A DNA stretch of 64,000 nt from Epiperipatus broadwayi. Taxonomy: Eukaryota > Onychophora > Udeonychophora > Euonychophora > Peripatidae. Made by a program: the position numbers and the translations under genes. Below the pieces are notes generated by a model that saw nothing but the letters and a program-made list of their open reading frames with translations, did no database searches and was not told the DNA's origin. Below, piece after piece: positions 1 to 13,320 of this stretch (position 1 is its first letter; every line of letters starts with the position of its first letter). Where the stretch lies: assembly GCA_028023455.1 (NCBI GenBank), contig JAQFVV010006273.1, forward strand, positions 312,001-376,000. The letters run 5' to 3'.

Positions 1-2988
1 AGATGTATGTATGTGTGCATTTATGGATCATTATTTATGTTTCAATTAATATTGTAAATCATAAATTGGGTAACTTTAAGGATTATCTTATTATGTCTCT
101 TTTAAAAACATCAAAATAATATATCATCATTAATAACTCGGGAAGAAATCTGCTAGACAGTCAAAACTTTAGAAAAAAAGATTGAAAATATTAATAAAAT
201 GTCATTTTAAGAAAATATAAAATAATAGTTTACATATTCTTGATATACATTCAACATGTTTATTATTTATATGTCTTTAAAAAACAATGATTAATTAAAT
301 ATATCTCCCAAAAATTACAAAAATCATTTAAGGGTAACAGGAATGGTCTGCTTTCTCTGCTGCTGTAGCATTGATTAGTATAAGTTTAAGTAATTAAGAT
401 TAGATCTTATGGTAGTAAAAGATAGTATTCAACTATTAGAGATAATAGGTAGCTTTTGTTTGTAATGTAAATTGTTAAAAGAAAAGTGTTATTATGTTGA
501 TATATTTATTTAGAAGTTATTTTAAATTTTTGTTTGTTCAAATTATCAACCCCAATATGAAAGATTGCTTGTTGAGAACATCACTGATAATTTTTATACT
601 TTTGTCTCTAAACATTTAAGTTAATGAAGAAAAATTTTACTAATATATATGATGAGCCTTTATGCAATGATAGAATGACAGATTTGGAAACTCAAGGTCT
701 AAGGTTATAGCCTACCTCTATTACTTCCAGTACACAAACTTATTTATGAACTCCCATTTGATAAATTATTTGATTATTATTATTATAAAATAATGTTTTA
801 TATATTGATAGTATTCTTAAACATAATAAAAAACATACTATAAGAAATATTAGCTGCATAAATTTTATACCATTATAATAATGTCATTTTAGTTTATATG
901 TCCATGTGTATATATAGTATTAAATGATTTGTGTATTTCAGACTGTATAAAATATGTAAATGAAATAAAAAAATCAGGGGTTGATGACAAATATAATTAG
1001 GTCTGCATTGCTATTTTCAAGCAGAAGCAATCTAATCTTAATTAGTATAGATAAAATTGTTAACAAAATTCATTAAAAAAAACATAATTAATCAAATGAT
1101 TTATTGTTCATGTCTCATAAGTGGTTTGAACTGTGGAAGTGAAAGAACTATGCCACAATACATGGATATCGAATCAGGGTCTGTTACTCTACGATGCACC
1201 AAACCAAAGTAGGGCAGATGATGTAAAATGATAGAGTAAATTGGTTGATGTTGTTAAATACTGACTGCTATTCTCTACATACAATATGCTAGTAATTAAT
1301 ATTTTAAACTGTATTTTTTAATAACAGGCTTTTTAATATTCACTTTGTTTATATTTTTTGGGGGTCAATCTAATGTATTATATTGTTCCACAAAAACATA
1401 TAATGAACATGAACACATAGTTTTCATTTGAGATATCAGATTCAACCTTCATCTATAAAATGTTTTTTATCTGATCTCTTGAAGGGTTACATCTTGTTTT
1501 AATTGCATACTACTCATTCCCCATATTTCTTTCTATTCTCTTTACAAGTTGTTCCTATTATTTTTTTCTTCAAAATATCTTCATCCTATGTGTTTCTTCA
1601 AATAAAATGATCAAACATTTTTGATTATTAGTAAAATAGAAGTAAATATCTAACAGGTTTTTTTTTTTTCTGTTAAAAAAGTGTTGAAAAAGATCATCAT
1701 AATTAAGTTTCTTAGAAATAATTGAACTCATTATTTTATAATCACATTTTAAATCAGAATTATCAGGATATAAATTGATGCAAACAATAATCACTTATTT
1801 AATCTTAATTACATACTCCATCATTAAATAAAGCTTGGAGGTTACATTCTGGCAAAGAATATGTAAAAGATAAAATCATTGGAGTATAACAAAAAAACAT
1901 AAAATTATTGAATAATTATAAAAAATAAGCAAATGTGATATGGTCTTTGATACTTCTACTTCAGCTAATATTGAAGGTTGTTCATGAAATGCATGCATAA
2001 GGAAGAGGTTTGTATGACTTTTTATATTAATAAACCTCCATTATTATTTTAAAAAATCTGAGATGAAGGTTGCACTGATAAAAGTTTCAGAATGTTTTGA
2101 ATATATCTTTGCAATAATGATTATCCCTTCTTTCTCAAGATATTAAAAGTGGATAGAAACCAATTCTCATTTTATAAAAGAGTGGTATAATGGAAAAATA
2201 TCAAACCATCATCACAGTGTTTAGATGCATGTCTTTGATATCTCTAGTTTACCCAAATAAACAAAGACACAAAATGTATTTGTAAGGTGGTCTGCATTTT
2301 TGTTCTCTTGGGTGGTTGTGAAATTATGAAGTTGACATGCTCTGATGAAAATTAAAAGAATTGTAAGTATGATATAGTGTTTATAAAACATTGATAAATT
2401 TAGACAAATATGTTATCATAGAACTGTGATTAAAAAACAACTACTATTTAGAAGCACAAAAAAATGGCAATCTCTGAATAAAAATTTATAACAAAATATA
2501 AAACAAAAATGAAAGACAATAATAGAAAAAACAATATATCTTAATAATGAGAAAAATGTATAAATAAAAAAATAATCTTTTCAAATACATTAATACATTA
2601 TGATAATAAAACTTCTATTAGAACAACTTCTTATGGGTTCATTATTCTAAAAAACATTAATTAAATTTTAAACAGTAAAGAAAAAAAACATATGCAGAGA
2701 ATTTGATTTAGTAATATTGCTTTTAAACATTCAACAAATAAAAAAAACTTGTATTTTTAAATCATGCAGATTAATTAGAAATTATTTATTGGGACATTAT
2801 TAGCAAATTTTACATTTGTATTAAAAATCTGTATAGGATTAAAAATAGAATTAAATATTGCTTAGAGGGTTGCTGTTATAAATCTTATAGTGAACGTTTT
2901 CAACCTTCTCACCATAAAAAATATGAGTTAGCCTGATTCATGTATAACTCAGTTGTCAGTGAGTTTAAATTCTTTCAACTTTAGTTAA
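1..2988. other. AT-rich non-coding stretch, no gene seen
   Basis: This is low-complexity A+T-rich DNA with frequent stops in all frames. A moderately complex patch at about 1120-1250 is less AT-biased, but I could not assign it. The short open frame at about 1570-1794 (minus) has a biased K/N/I/F composition and no recognisable motif. Confidence 0.6.
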
Positions 2989-3060
2989 GCGTTGGTGGCC
3001 TAGCGGTTATCATAGCTGCCTTCCAAGCAGCTGGCCCGGGTTAGCTTCCCGGTGATACTA
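2989..3060 (+). pseudogene. tRNA-Gly(UCC)-derived pseudogene
   Basis: The sequence starts GCGTTGGTGG, as animal tRNA-Gly genes do. It has a perfect 5-bp anticodon stem (GCTGC/GCAGC) around the loop CTTCCAA, which gives anticodon TCC at 3022-3024, and a CCGGG/CCCGG T stem. Two defects argue against function: the T loop reads TTAGCTT instead of the usual TTCGANT, and the 3' acceptor strand (TGATACT, 3053-3059) cannot pair with the 5' strand GCGTTGG. It is either a decayed tRNA gene or the head of a tRNA-derived SINE. No SINE body is obvious downstream. Confidence 0.75.
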
Positions 3061-3522
3061 TGAGCCACATCATTATTTCTTGTTCGACGACTATATATTT
3101 ATTCTGATTGAAATTTAATTTCCCAGAATGATCTTGTATTTGGATGACTTTTTATCAGATCTGATGGTACATATAATTACGAGCAATTATAACTATATTA
3201 TAAAAGACATCATATAATCGTTGTTAATACACCTGTCTATCTTGCCTACAGTTTCGATTTTGAATTTAAGCCAGATAAAATTTGGAAAAGTTTTTCAAAT
3301 TTTCTACCAACAGCCAATCTAATTAGTCTTCCAGTGATTTGATCGATTTATAGCTATCTTGATATTTTTATCTGTGAAATAAAAGAAAACTGCTAAAAAC
3401 CTCTATTACCTATCGGTTGAACAATACTGTAATAATACAGTTTCCGTTTCTTCTTGGAGGGCCGCTGAATTGGTTTTTGCCTTCCAGTGGGATGTTTAAT
3501 TAATAGCTATTTAACATAATAC
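3061..3522. other. Unassigned, somewhat less AT-rich stretch
   Basis: This stretch has more C, G and CpG than its surroundings. I see no long open frame or recognisable repeat in it. It may be the unidentified body of a repeat headed by the tRNA-like sequence just upstream. Confidence 0.4.
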
Positions 3523-3755
3523 AGTATATAAAGATATGCGTATATCAAATATGTTGAAGCCGTTTTACAAGTTATTTAATGGCATACCTATTGTTTTATC
3601 TACTTTAATTAAAAAATAAACTATGCGTGTGTGTGTGTCAGTATATAAAGATATGCGTCTATCAAATACTTTGAAGCAGTTTTACAATTTATTTAATGAC
3701 ATACCTATCGTTTTATCTACTTTAATTAAAAAATAAACCATGGGCGTGTGTGTAC
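3523..3755 (+). repeat. Two-copy tandem duplication, period 117 bp
   Basis: Both copies begin AGTATATAAAGATATGCG (3523 and 3640) and end with a GTGTGTGTG-type run. They differ at a few scattered bases, so the duplication is not very recent. The short GT run at the junction may have promoted slippage or unequal exchange. Confidence 0.85.
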
Positions 3756-4216
3756 TCGCGAAAAATTTTGTTCTTGTTCTTATGAACATAAAATAATACT
3801 TATAATTGGGGAAGATGATAAAACAGGTAAGAAATAAATAACAGGGTTTTTTTTAATATTTAAAATTTATTTGCATTACTTTTATATATATGCTTGCACA
3901 TCCTTATATGTGTTATATATATATAGTGTTTGAACGTATATATATATTTTTGAATATATCCTATAAGTACAGTAGGGAATCCTGAAAACATTTTATTAAA
4001 TAATGTCAATAGACAATATCTCAATTTTGTTTGCTGGCATCCAAGAGTGCAGTTTGGTCAGAAAGGAGATTAACAAAGATAAACTAAGCTTTGAACTTGA
4101 GTTGTTTTGTAGTTTACATCAAAAGATTTGGAACAATTTATTGAAATTTTTCAGTGGATAGTTAGAATCTGTTTTATTATAAAGAAATGTAAAAAAATAA
4201 ATGCCCCATGCTGAAC
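3756..4216. other. AT-rich non-coding stretch
   Basis: It contains AT/TA runs near 3880-3960 and no supported gene. If the candidate exon just downstream is real, this would be flanking intron or 3' sequence on the minus strand. Confidence 0.5.
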
Positions 4217-4358
4217 CTAGTTCTGCAGCCTCCCCTTTCTTTGGAACTGGCACACGACTCTTAATGTTACCACAACAATAGCTCGATTCAGCTGAAGCCA
4301 TAGATAAAACTTGCACCTTTATCTTGACCTCCTTACAGTCTTGACCAATATCAAATTC
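4217..4358 (-). CDS. Candidate internal exon of an unidentified gene
   Basis: On the minus strand an open stretch of about 47 codons has balanced composition (it includes the segment SMASAESSYCCGNIKSRVPV), unlike the K/N/I/Y-rich junk frames nearby. It is preceded by a plausible 3' splice site: the minus-strand sequence reads TTTGGTCATTCTAG just before the first exon base at 4358. The proposed 3' end is a weak donor (CTAG/GTTC at 4217/4216), and the frame stays open past it into an AT-rich tail. I do not recognise the protein and claim no function. It could be a chance open frame or a fragment of an unknown transposable element. Confidence 0.3.
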
Positions 4359-5520
4359 CTAGAATGACCAAATTTAAGTATTTCAGTTACTAAACAATAT
4401 CTTAAATACGACAGCTGCAACAGTAAGCCACAAAATATAAGGCACGCGAAACTGCAGAGTTCAAGATGTGAGGTCACGACCTGGCTAAAGCATAATTATA
4501 AAATATAGAATTCTAAATTTATAGAAAATTGAATATTTTTCAAGAATTAAGGCCAAGGAGGTGAGCAGCTGCATCAACATGGTCAATAAGGTTGGTCAAT
4601 TTAAATACACAACTGGCCACAAACATGAGAGTCTTTTAACTCGTCTTTTACATTAGAAAAAAAAAATTACAGTATTTAAAATAAGAATGGGTATTAAAAT
4701 AAAAAACTTTAAGTGCAATATTTAATATATTTCTTTTAACAATAACCGTATATATATATAAGTATTATATATTTAAAAATAAATATTATGCATAAATCGG
4801 TATTTATAGATTTATATAAATAGTGTTCGTACACAGTTTTATATATATACTCAGACTGACATTAAATTGTCTGCTTATATGTGGGATATTGTTTACTCAC
4901 AAGTCAATCTTTTCCAAGCGTACTTTGCAGATGTAAAGGGCTTATTAAAATTTATAGTACAGCATTAAATATTGATAAAATAAATTATGTTCAGAAAGCA
5001 AAATCAATCGCAAACCACTGCTATTGTTGACAAGTAATTCCATCTTCACTTAGTCGAAATAATTAGTGAACAATAAGTATACAGGTTTCTCTTTCACTAA
5101 TGGCAAAGGCTGCACCATATTCTAAATATATATATCCACATATTTTACAGACATGGTGTATGATTAACCCGGATAAGATGAGGCATTCACCGCAAACTAA
5201 TAATATTTAGTGTCCATTTAATAATCAATACTAAATGATTGACTCACTTGTTTATAGGCTGACAGTTTGAAAAAAAAAAACATTTTAAGCTTGTTTGAAA
5301 CATGGAAATTTTTTTTTGAAATTTGTTTGACCTGGTCTTAAAACCATGAGAGTAGGCATGATAAGCAGCGAAACTACTCACAAAATTGTAAGACTTATGA
5401 AACTGGATACTATTATAGTTTATAGATTGGGGAATGGGAACCAATTAAAGAGCTATAAAAAACATCAATCTTATTAAAATATTTTGTAAGCATATATGAA
5501 TATAGCTAGTTAGCTATCTA
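4359..5520. other. AT-rich non-coding stretch
   Basis: There are short TA runs (about 4750-4850) and scattered moderately complex patches. I found no gene, tRNA or terminal-repeat structure. A short minus-strand frame at 5244-5444 has no recognisable motif. Confidence 0.5.
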
Positions 5521-6011
<491 letters not shown>

Positions 6012-7852
6012 GCACAAACAGGCAATATAAAGTTAGGTAATCATCTTTATTACCAAATAATATATATATATAAGTCAGCAAATATATATACCACATTTAT
6101 AAAAAAATAATACTCAGCATTGGTTACACAATTATAAGTGCTATAAAATATACAAACATCAGAAAAACTGATGAATAGTTTTAGAAATATGAATTGTGAA
6201 AAATAAAATGTTATAAAATAATATTTTGAAAGTAATGGTTTTATAAACACTTTTGGGTATGGATATAAAGTAATATAAAATATTAATGAGCATATTTAAG
6301 AAATATATATATATATTGTAATTTTCCCAGAGGTTCAGGATAGGTCACACAGTGGTCACACTTGATTGGTCATAATAGTATGTCTGGGTTTCACCCTACA
6401 GAGAATGAGCACTCTTATATAAAAAAAATATCACATAAATGCAAATATTAAAATCTCGGATTCTTTTTATAATTAAAATCTTATTTGATGTTCTTCTTTA
6501 ATTTCAGGTTCTTCTTAAAATTCAAACTTATATATTCAATCTATACTCTATCTATATCTCAGAGTTCATACATGTACTTCATACAAGAAAAATGATTTTG
6601 TGATGAATAATTTAACATTATTAAATGTAATAACTATTTAAATTGTGCATTAATATTCTGTCTTCTTCTTATGACTCTATCATAGTATATCTTTTGTCTT
6701 AGGCAAGCAAAAATGCAAATATGTAAAATCAAGTATCTCAATACTTTAGATAACACATGGCTAGCATATAAAATACTATTTGAATATTTCAAAATGTCTT
6801 CTTATATAAATATTCAATTTATATCACCTACAAACATATCTAATTTTAATATCTTCAGGTATGAATCTGTACCAAGTAGTAAAAGAAAAATAATACATCA
6901 GGTAGAAAAAATAATCTTATACTACCTGTAGCATTACAAAATACAGTTGAAATTAAGATAAATTATCAAAGTATGCAATGCAGGAATGATAAATAATAAG
7001 TAAAATAGATTAATAAATTTTATGTCACCATTGAAATGTACTCTTTTAAAATAATGAAAAATAAAACTTTATTAAATTATATTTTCTGAATAATGAATGT
7101 AATAATGGCAAGGAAACAGAAACGTATTTAATAATTAGCAAAAATATTTATTTACAGAATAATAATAATATTTAATACTATAAATATTTACAATAAGTAT
7201 TAAAATTTTAATCTAACAAATTGTACTAACAGAAATAATGGTATACTTTAATAAAATAAAACATTCCCTTCTGAAACGTTCCTACAAATTTTATAATAAT
7301 AGCATTTATATTTCTCAAGAAATTCTCACATTTTATTTGATATTATCTCTCTTACTGTTATGTATATATGATAAAATAACATCCATATATGCCTATACAC
7401 AGTCTACTAGTATGATATTAAATATATTACAGCTGCAGCTATGTCTAAAAATCAATGTGGAAACATATTTCTTGTGGAATTGTAAAGATAGCTTCATATT
7501 ATGCAAAAATAATCAAAACATTACAATTCTATTAATACTAATGAGAGATGAGAAAATAAGTAAACCCAATACTTACAATTATATTAATATACTTGAAATT
7601 AAACTGTAGTAGAACTAATAAACTAATCGAAAAGATGGGCATTCCTTAAATATTTTCACATATTAAAAATTGCATAATAACATTAAGTTATATGCAAAGT
7701 GGATGGAAAATATATGAATAGACACCTGATAATGTGACCTGAGAGGCTTAATGTATACAAAAGCAATACAAAATATCCACATAATAATGCCTAAATTGAT
7801 ACCTGTCTTTAAGCAGCATGCCAATTAATAACAACCCAAGGCATAAATTTCA
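6012..7852. other. AT-rich non-coding stretch
   Basis: There is no supported gene. A 123-codon plus-strand frame at 7238-7609 is the longest frame here. It is rich in I, L, K, N and Y, has no recognisable motif, and is not preceded by any gene-like structure, so I do not call it a gene. Confidence 0.5.
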
Positions 7853-7889
7853 TGATGATGATGATGATGATGATAATAATAATAATAAA
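7853..7889 (+). repeat. GAT/AAT trinucleotide run
   Basis: A run of GAT units passes into AAT units. Similar GAT tails end LINE copies at about 11585 and, inverted, at 53229 and 16200. This run could therefore mark an old LINE insertion, but no LINE coding trace is visible beside it. Confidence 0.8.
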
Positions 7890-10373
7890 CTCACACATGC
7901 ATTCATAAGCAAGATAACATATCTATTCAATCTATCACTATATGTAAATTGACACACAGTGATTGCATAACAATATCAAAGATTAAAATTTTATAAACTA
8001 TCTAACATTATATGCCAACTTCTGCACATTTCTTTCATAATTATATGTCAAATATAAAAAACTGTTTTTTTAGTAATTAAATTGTCACCATGAAAGATTT
8101 ATTTTAAGGTCAGAGCTTTATCAAAATATAACAGGTAGCATCTTTAGCAATTGTCATTAGTGTAAGTAACAAATTTAAAAGTTATAATAAAATGTTAATT
8201 GAATGATTTACTAGCCAAATGTTTGAATTAATTGAAAGTCTATAAATAGTACAAAATAAACATATATATATATATATCCTGATAGCTTATCTGTTTCCAA
8301 TAACTTTTTCCATTCAAGATGCTTTATAATTTTCTTTAAGAAATAATATAATTTTTGCATTCTAAACTGATAAACATAATAAGTAATAAAAAAATTAACA
8401 AAAAACTGATTAAATAAAATAATAAGGATAATGTGTCATTTATTTTCCTGTTTTTTTATTTTTATAAGCATGTGTGCTTTACTGCAGAGTTTATCACATG
8501 GTATGATTCAATGAATCCAGTGTGACTATTAAGGTGGGATTTTTAATATTAGTGTATTTTAACCTCTTTTAATTTCAAGGTCACATATTTATAGTTGACC
8601 TTGAACTTACTAATTAAAACTGTCTAAACATGCGATGTCTAGACTGATAATTAGCACACAAAATTAATTTTATTAACTTTATTTAAATTATTTAATAAAA
8701 ATCATTTATTTAACTTTATTTTAAATAAAATATGTTTAATTTAAAATGATTAAATTAAACATAATTTATTTAAATAAACACTGTAAGAGTTCTTCAAGAT
8801 TGTCATTATTTAAAATACCCTTTTTATAAAATATATTGCTTTTTATAATCTCTTTTAAATTTTCTAATTTTTAAATGCATGCACATCTACACACACATGT
8901 ATATCAGGAAATAATATTTAAAAGCAATAAATCAAACTTTATTTACTAAAACTTATTTAAGACAAAACATATTACAAACTAATTATCTTTAAGCTTAATG
9001 TCTTAAATTCTAACTTTAAACAGATATTACATTAACTACTACTTTAGGAAATACTATTTTAAATGTATCTCATTTTGAAAACTATCAAAATAGAAATTTT
9101 AACATACATAAATCATACTTTAGAAACAGCAATAAAAACTTTATTTACTACAATTAATTTAAAACACAGACCACTCTAATTCTTTATTCAGGTTTAAACT
9201 ATCAAATTTGAATTTTTAAGCAAATATTAAATAAGTTAATTGATATTACTTTAGCAAATTATTATCCAAGCATGTTTAACAAACTATTTTATTACTAAAT
9301 TAGAAAACTTAGTTAAGACTTTATATAGCTTAAAAACAATGAAGTTTACTTATTACAGATTTCTGTTTATTTAAATTATTTTTTTTAAATATGACAAATT
9401 ATATTTAACCCTTATGGACTAAATATACAGTTAAAATGTATATTGGTAACATTCACAAGTTCCAAAAAAATATTATAAAGCCTACATATATATAAATCTA
9501 TGTTTACTTCACTGTTTTGAGATGGTTAGTATAATAGATTGTTATCACCAAATTATAATGTTCAATCATCATTAATAGTGGGTGATTTGCCATTACTTGA
9601 TACCATTTAACATAACTTATTTTAGTACCTCATTATAAAACAATGAAACAGTTTACATCATAAAAATTCATAGATGTAAAAGTTATTTATATATTCTAGA
9701 TATTTTGCTTATTGTATTCTTATTGTAAAAAGTGTTTTATATATATCTATAGTATGTACATTCACTTAATTTTTTATATCAATTTAACAAATTCTTTTTA
9801 ATAAGATAAAAATAGGAAAACCTCACTATATCATTTTATCAATGATGAACCTGTATATATTAATATATAGTGATTTATTAGAAGGTAGATTTGTTGATTG
9901 ACTTACTGAAGTAGAATAAAAGCATTAGACAATTTTTAATCTTGTTAGTATTATATTTCACTCTGCACCAATATATATTTACAATAATTAAAAATATAAT
10001 ATATATTGTGCCCTTTTTATTGGTACACCCCATCATAAAGTAAATTGGAAATAAACTTTAAGATTTATAATTCTAAATTTTATAAAGTCAAAATATTTAT
10101 TTATTAAACTAAAAAAAATAAAGGTTATTTTAGTTGTCAAAGGATTTGAACTTGGAATCAGTTCATTTGAAGTAGCATAAATTATATAAATATTGGTTAA
10201 AGTATTTATTTTAAAAAATATATAAAAGATAAAATAGTAAAATATAACTCAATAATATATGTTAATAATGAATTGTTTAATAATATTTAAAATTGGAGAG
10301 AAGTTCAAATCTAATTTTATAAATAAAATATACCAAAATCACACTTTTCTTTATGTTTGCCGTAATATCATAT
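7890..10373. other. AT-rich non-coding stretch
   Basis: It contains TTTAAATAAA-type low-complexity palindromes (about 8650-8780) and short TA runs. I see no gene and no diagnostic transposon motif. Confidence 0.5.
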
Positions 10374-10600
10374 AAATATAATTTATCCAAACTTCAAACA
10401 CTTTTAGCAAACTTTATTTGTACATACACCTACGTTTCGACTGACCTGCAGTCTTCTTCAGGGTAAGACTATTCTGATCTTCAAAATAAAATAAGATCAG
10501 AATAGTCTTACTCTGAAGAAGACTGCAGGTCAGTCGAAACGTAGGTGTATGTACAAATAAAGTTTGCTAAAAGTGTTTGAAGTTTGGATAAATTATATTT
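10374..10600. mobile_element. Near-perfect foldback of a PLE-like terminal sequence
   Basis: The left arm 10374-10481 and right arm 10493-10600 are inverted copies of 108 bp each, separated by 11 nt (10482-10492). I count one mismatch (G at about 10461 against its partner). In the right arm, read on the plus strand, CTGAAGA (10513-10519) is followed by one A, the hairpin GACTG/CAGTC around CAGGT, then GAAAC and GTA (10536-10543), and then AATAAAG. This CTGAnGA-hairpin-GAAAC order is typical of PLE ends and of type I hammerheads. No target duplication is evident at the borders. Arm identity this high implies recent formation or ongoing gene conversion. Confidence 0.85.
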
Positions 10601-11099
10601 AAATAAAATATACATTATATAGATAGATAATTATGTCTGGGCACATATAATATTATAAAGTAACGAATATTTCCAGTGAAATCTTAATTTATTTTTAAAA
10701 ATAAATAATTAATATTTATGTTTTGAATTTTATGACAAAAAATTTATAAAATTAATTTAGGATTTAGTCTGTATAAAAATAAAATTAAAATGATCTAAAT
10801 TGTACTTTTATTAAGTTCTTGAAGGATATTGTTTTTTTATTAGTAGTAAATACTTTAAATAGATAACATTTGTTTTAAAAATAGTTAACTACATAATAAT
10901 TAGTGAATAGAAGAATTAACCAATGGGAGAGTGCAATTTGGAATAAATTAACAACCAACAGACAATGGTTTAAAAAAAAAATGAGGAAAAATAATACAGA
11001 AAAGATTACAGATTGGAAGAAAAAATAACTTGGTTGGTCTCTAATAGTTTGTTTAAATTCTTTTAATCTTATTATTAATACAGATGAAAATGTCAAGTA
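10601..11099. other. AT-rich stretch upstream of a LINE fragment
   Basis: No gene is visible. The part after about 10900 may be further decayed LINE sequence, since the LINE homology starts abruptly at about 11100, but I could not read a recognisable domain in it. Confidence 0.4.
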
Positions 11100-11590
11100 T
11101 GGAACAGAAGACTTTTGATAGAAATAATAATATTAAAAAGAACTCTGACTATGGATGTAAAAAGAAAGATTTTTAATGGGTGTCTATTGTCTGTTCTTTA
11201 CATTTAGCAAAATAACAATGCAGAGACTTCAGACCATTCAATGAAATATGACAAGGTTACTGTTAGTTTATAATAAAAAAAGATGTAAAATAAAAAATAT
11301 ATGGATCAGAGAATACATAGATATCAGTGGCATCACTGAAACAATTATGAGATTGAAATGGATCTGGACTTGATATATTGCAAGAATAATAAATGGACAG
11401 CTGAAGTCTTAAACTAGATTTCAAAAGAATGTAAAATGCCTAAAAATTGACATCTGATATAGATAGATCAACTAAATAAGTTTGCTCAAGTGATGTGAAG
11501 AAGATGGGATAAATCAAAGAAACTACATTAAACTTGTAGGGACTTACATTGCACAGTAAATTAATAATTGTTGAAAATAATGATGATCTC
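11100..11590 (+). pseudogene. Decayed LINE reverse-transcriptase C-terminal region
   Basis: Reading across several frameshifts gives the usual order of the C-terminal part of an RTE/Jockey-type LINE ORF2. First comes a segment like VKRKIFNGCLLSVL (11157 on), then RLKWIW, then an IARR-type segment with WTAEVLN and SKECK (about 11350-11430), then a tail that ends in a GATGATC-like run. The 3' part matches, in the same order, the minus-strand LINE at 53228-54052, including the segment just before the GAT tail, so both belong to one family. Many stops and indels make it inactive. Confidence 0.7.
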
Positions 11591-12547
11591 TGTGTAAAAT
11601 AACAATTTCACAAGAAAAATATTATTTACCACTAATTTCAGTTCCATGCTTCTTCTCACAAAGCATTATTTTTTAAAAGATTTTTGTAAATCAGAAATTT
11701 CACAATATAATAATTAATTTTTGCTTTCTGTAGTGTCATATTTTTTTCACATATTCTATAGTATTTTATAGATTTTTTGCAGGAATTTTACTATGCATGG
11801 ATGCTTCTATATATGTATAATATAACTAAATTCTGAACACACAAAAATTATTTTAAATTCTTTCACTGGATAACTCCTCCCACTATTCTTTAAAAGACCT
11901 AATTATAGTTTTGGTTATATTGGTAACATTTTATTTTTACAATTAAATCTTTATTCTATATCATATTTTGGCAATCTTTGCATTATTTTTTAAAAATATA
12001 AGCTTACAAACTAAAACAGCCTAAAAAAATAATATTTAAAGTTTGAGAAACAAAAAAATATGCTTAAGTGAAATATATAATTAAAATAATATATATTTTT
12101 AATTCAATGATTGTTTTTGCAATTATAAAAAAAATCTTGATCAAATTATTTCTAATTTGAAATTCATTTTTAAAAATAAAATGAATTTTAGTTAAAACAT
12201 CACAAATTAACAAAACTGTTTTTAAATTTAAAATATTTATTATTATTAAAATTTCATAAAAAATTTCTGCACTGGTGTTTATGAAAACATTTCTTTTCAG
12301 CAAATCAATCACAACTTTAATGACAATTTTTATGAATTGTCTTCATAAAAACAAATATTTTCAAAGTAAATGTAATTGTAATCACATTTTTTTTTTACTT
12401 AAAATAACTCTTTTACAAATATGTTTCATAAATAAGTATAAATGTTTAAATAAATTACTAAAAATTTCAATAATTTTTTAAAGTTATAATTATAAATTTA
12501 TTTAAATGCACATTGATTACGTAAGTAATATTTACTAAGGCTTTAAC
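11591..12547. other. AT-rich non-coding stretch
   Basis: Only low-complexity A/T sequence is seen. Short frames on both strands at 12064-12481 overlap each other and have biased composition. Confidence 0.5.
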
Positions 12548-12649
12548 CTCAAAAATATGCATGTAAAAATGATATTAGGGACCTCTACAGCTTGTGGTTA
12601 AGACCTGTAGAGGTCCCTAATATTGCATTTTTACATGCATATTCTTGAG
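12548..12649. repeat. Foldback with 43/45-bp arms
   Basis: Left arm 12548-12590 and right arm 12605-12649 are inverted copies with a 14-nt loop. The right arm has 2 extra bases and one substitution. The inner ends read GACCTCTACAG and CTGTAGAGGTC. It is a small hairpin element with no coding content and is probably a non-autonomous foldback transposon. Confidence 0.85.
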
Positions 12650-13004
12650 CTTAATAATTTTTTAAAGAAATAAAAGGAAAAAAGCATGCTTTCAATGCCT
12701 CAGAGATATTGACTGTTTTTTTTTTTATTATGATACAACCAATCAATTATATTTTTACTTTCTTTGAATTTGGAATTTTGCATAATATTTGTATATCTGT
12801 ATGATACAGACATCATCAGACAGATTTTTTTTAATTAATAATTTTAATTTCTTCTATTAAATAAATGTGAACCAGTAAAGGAATGTTATATTATAACTGC
12901 AAAATAGTGAAGAGAAGCCAAACATTATGGCAGCATCATCAAAACACCTTGTCAGGAACATGTTAAATAAACCTGTAAATAATGACTACCTTTCTATTTT
13001 TCCA
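12650..13004. other. AT-rich spacer between two foldbacks
   Basis: Nothing recognisable is seen. Confidence 0.5.
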
Positions 13005-13320
13005 GATTAAAAAGAATCACTTTTCATTGACTTTCAATTCGTTATATAATCAATAATAAATTAGACATTGGTAATTCAAAAAGACTGAAACTTTTTATTT
13101 GTTATGACTTTGTGTTTTAAATTAATTACTGTTTCAAATATTAATTTACATGAAATACTATTTTATATGCTTTTTGAAATCATTAGTATTTCGTGTAAAT
13201 TAATATTTGGAACAGTAATCTGGCTTAATTAATTTAAAACACAAAATCACTGCAAATAAAAAAGCTTCAGTCTTTGTTTAATTTATTATTAACAAAGCAA
13301 AAGAGTGATCATCTTTTATC
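13005..13320. repeat. Large imperfect inverted repeat (MITE-like)
   Basis: The left arm (about 13005-13160) and right arm (about 13182-13320) pair over most of their length. Landmarks are TTGTGTTTTAAATTAATTA on the left against its inverse near 13230, AAAGACTGAA against TTCAGTCTTT (about 13080 and 13265), and AATAATAAATTA near each outer end. The left arm carries a short insertion at about 13063-13078. There is no coding content, so it is probably a non-autonomous DNA transposon. Confidence 0.75.

Noticed and set aside
2989-3060. Functional tRNA-Gly gene
   Set aside because: The acceptor stem cannot pair and the T loop is altered.
7238-7609. 123-codon plus-strand open frame
   Set aside because: It has A/T-driven amino-acid composition, no motif and no gene context; length alone is not convincing in DNA this AT-rich.
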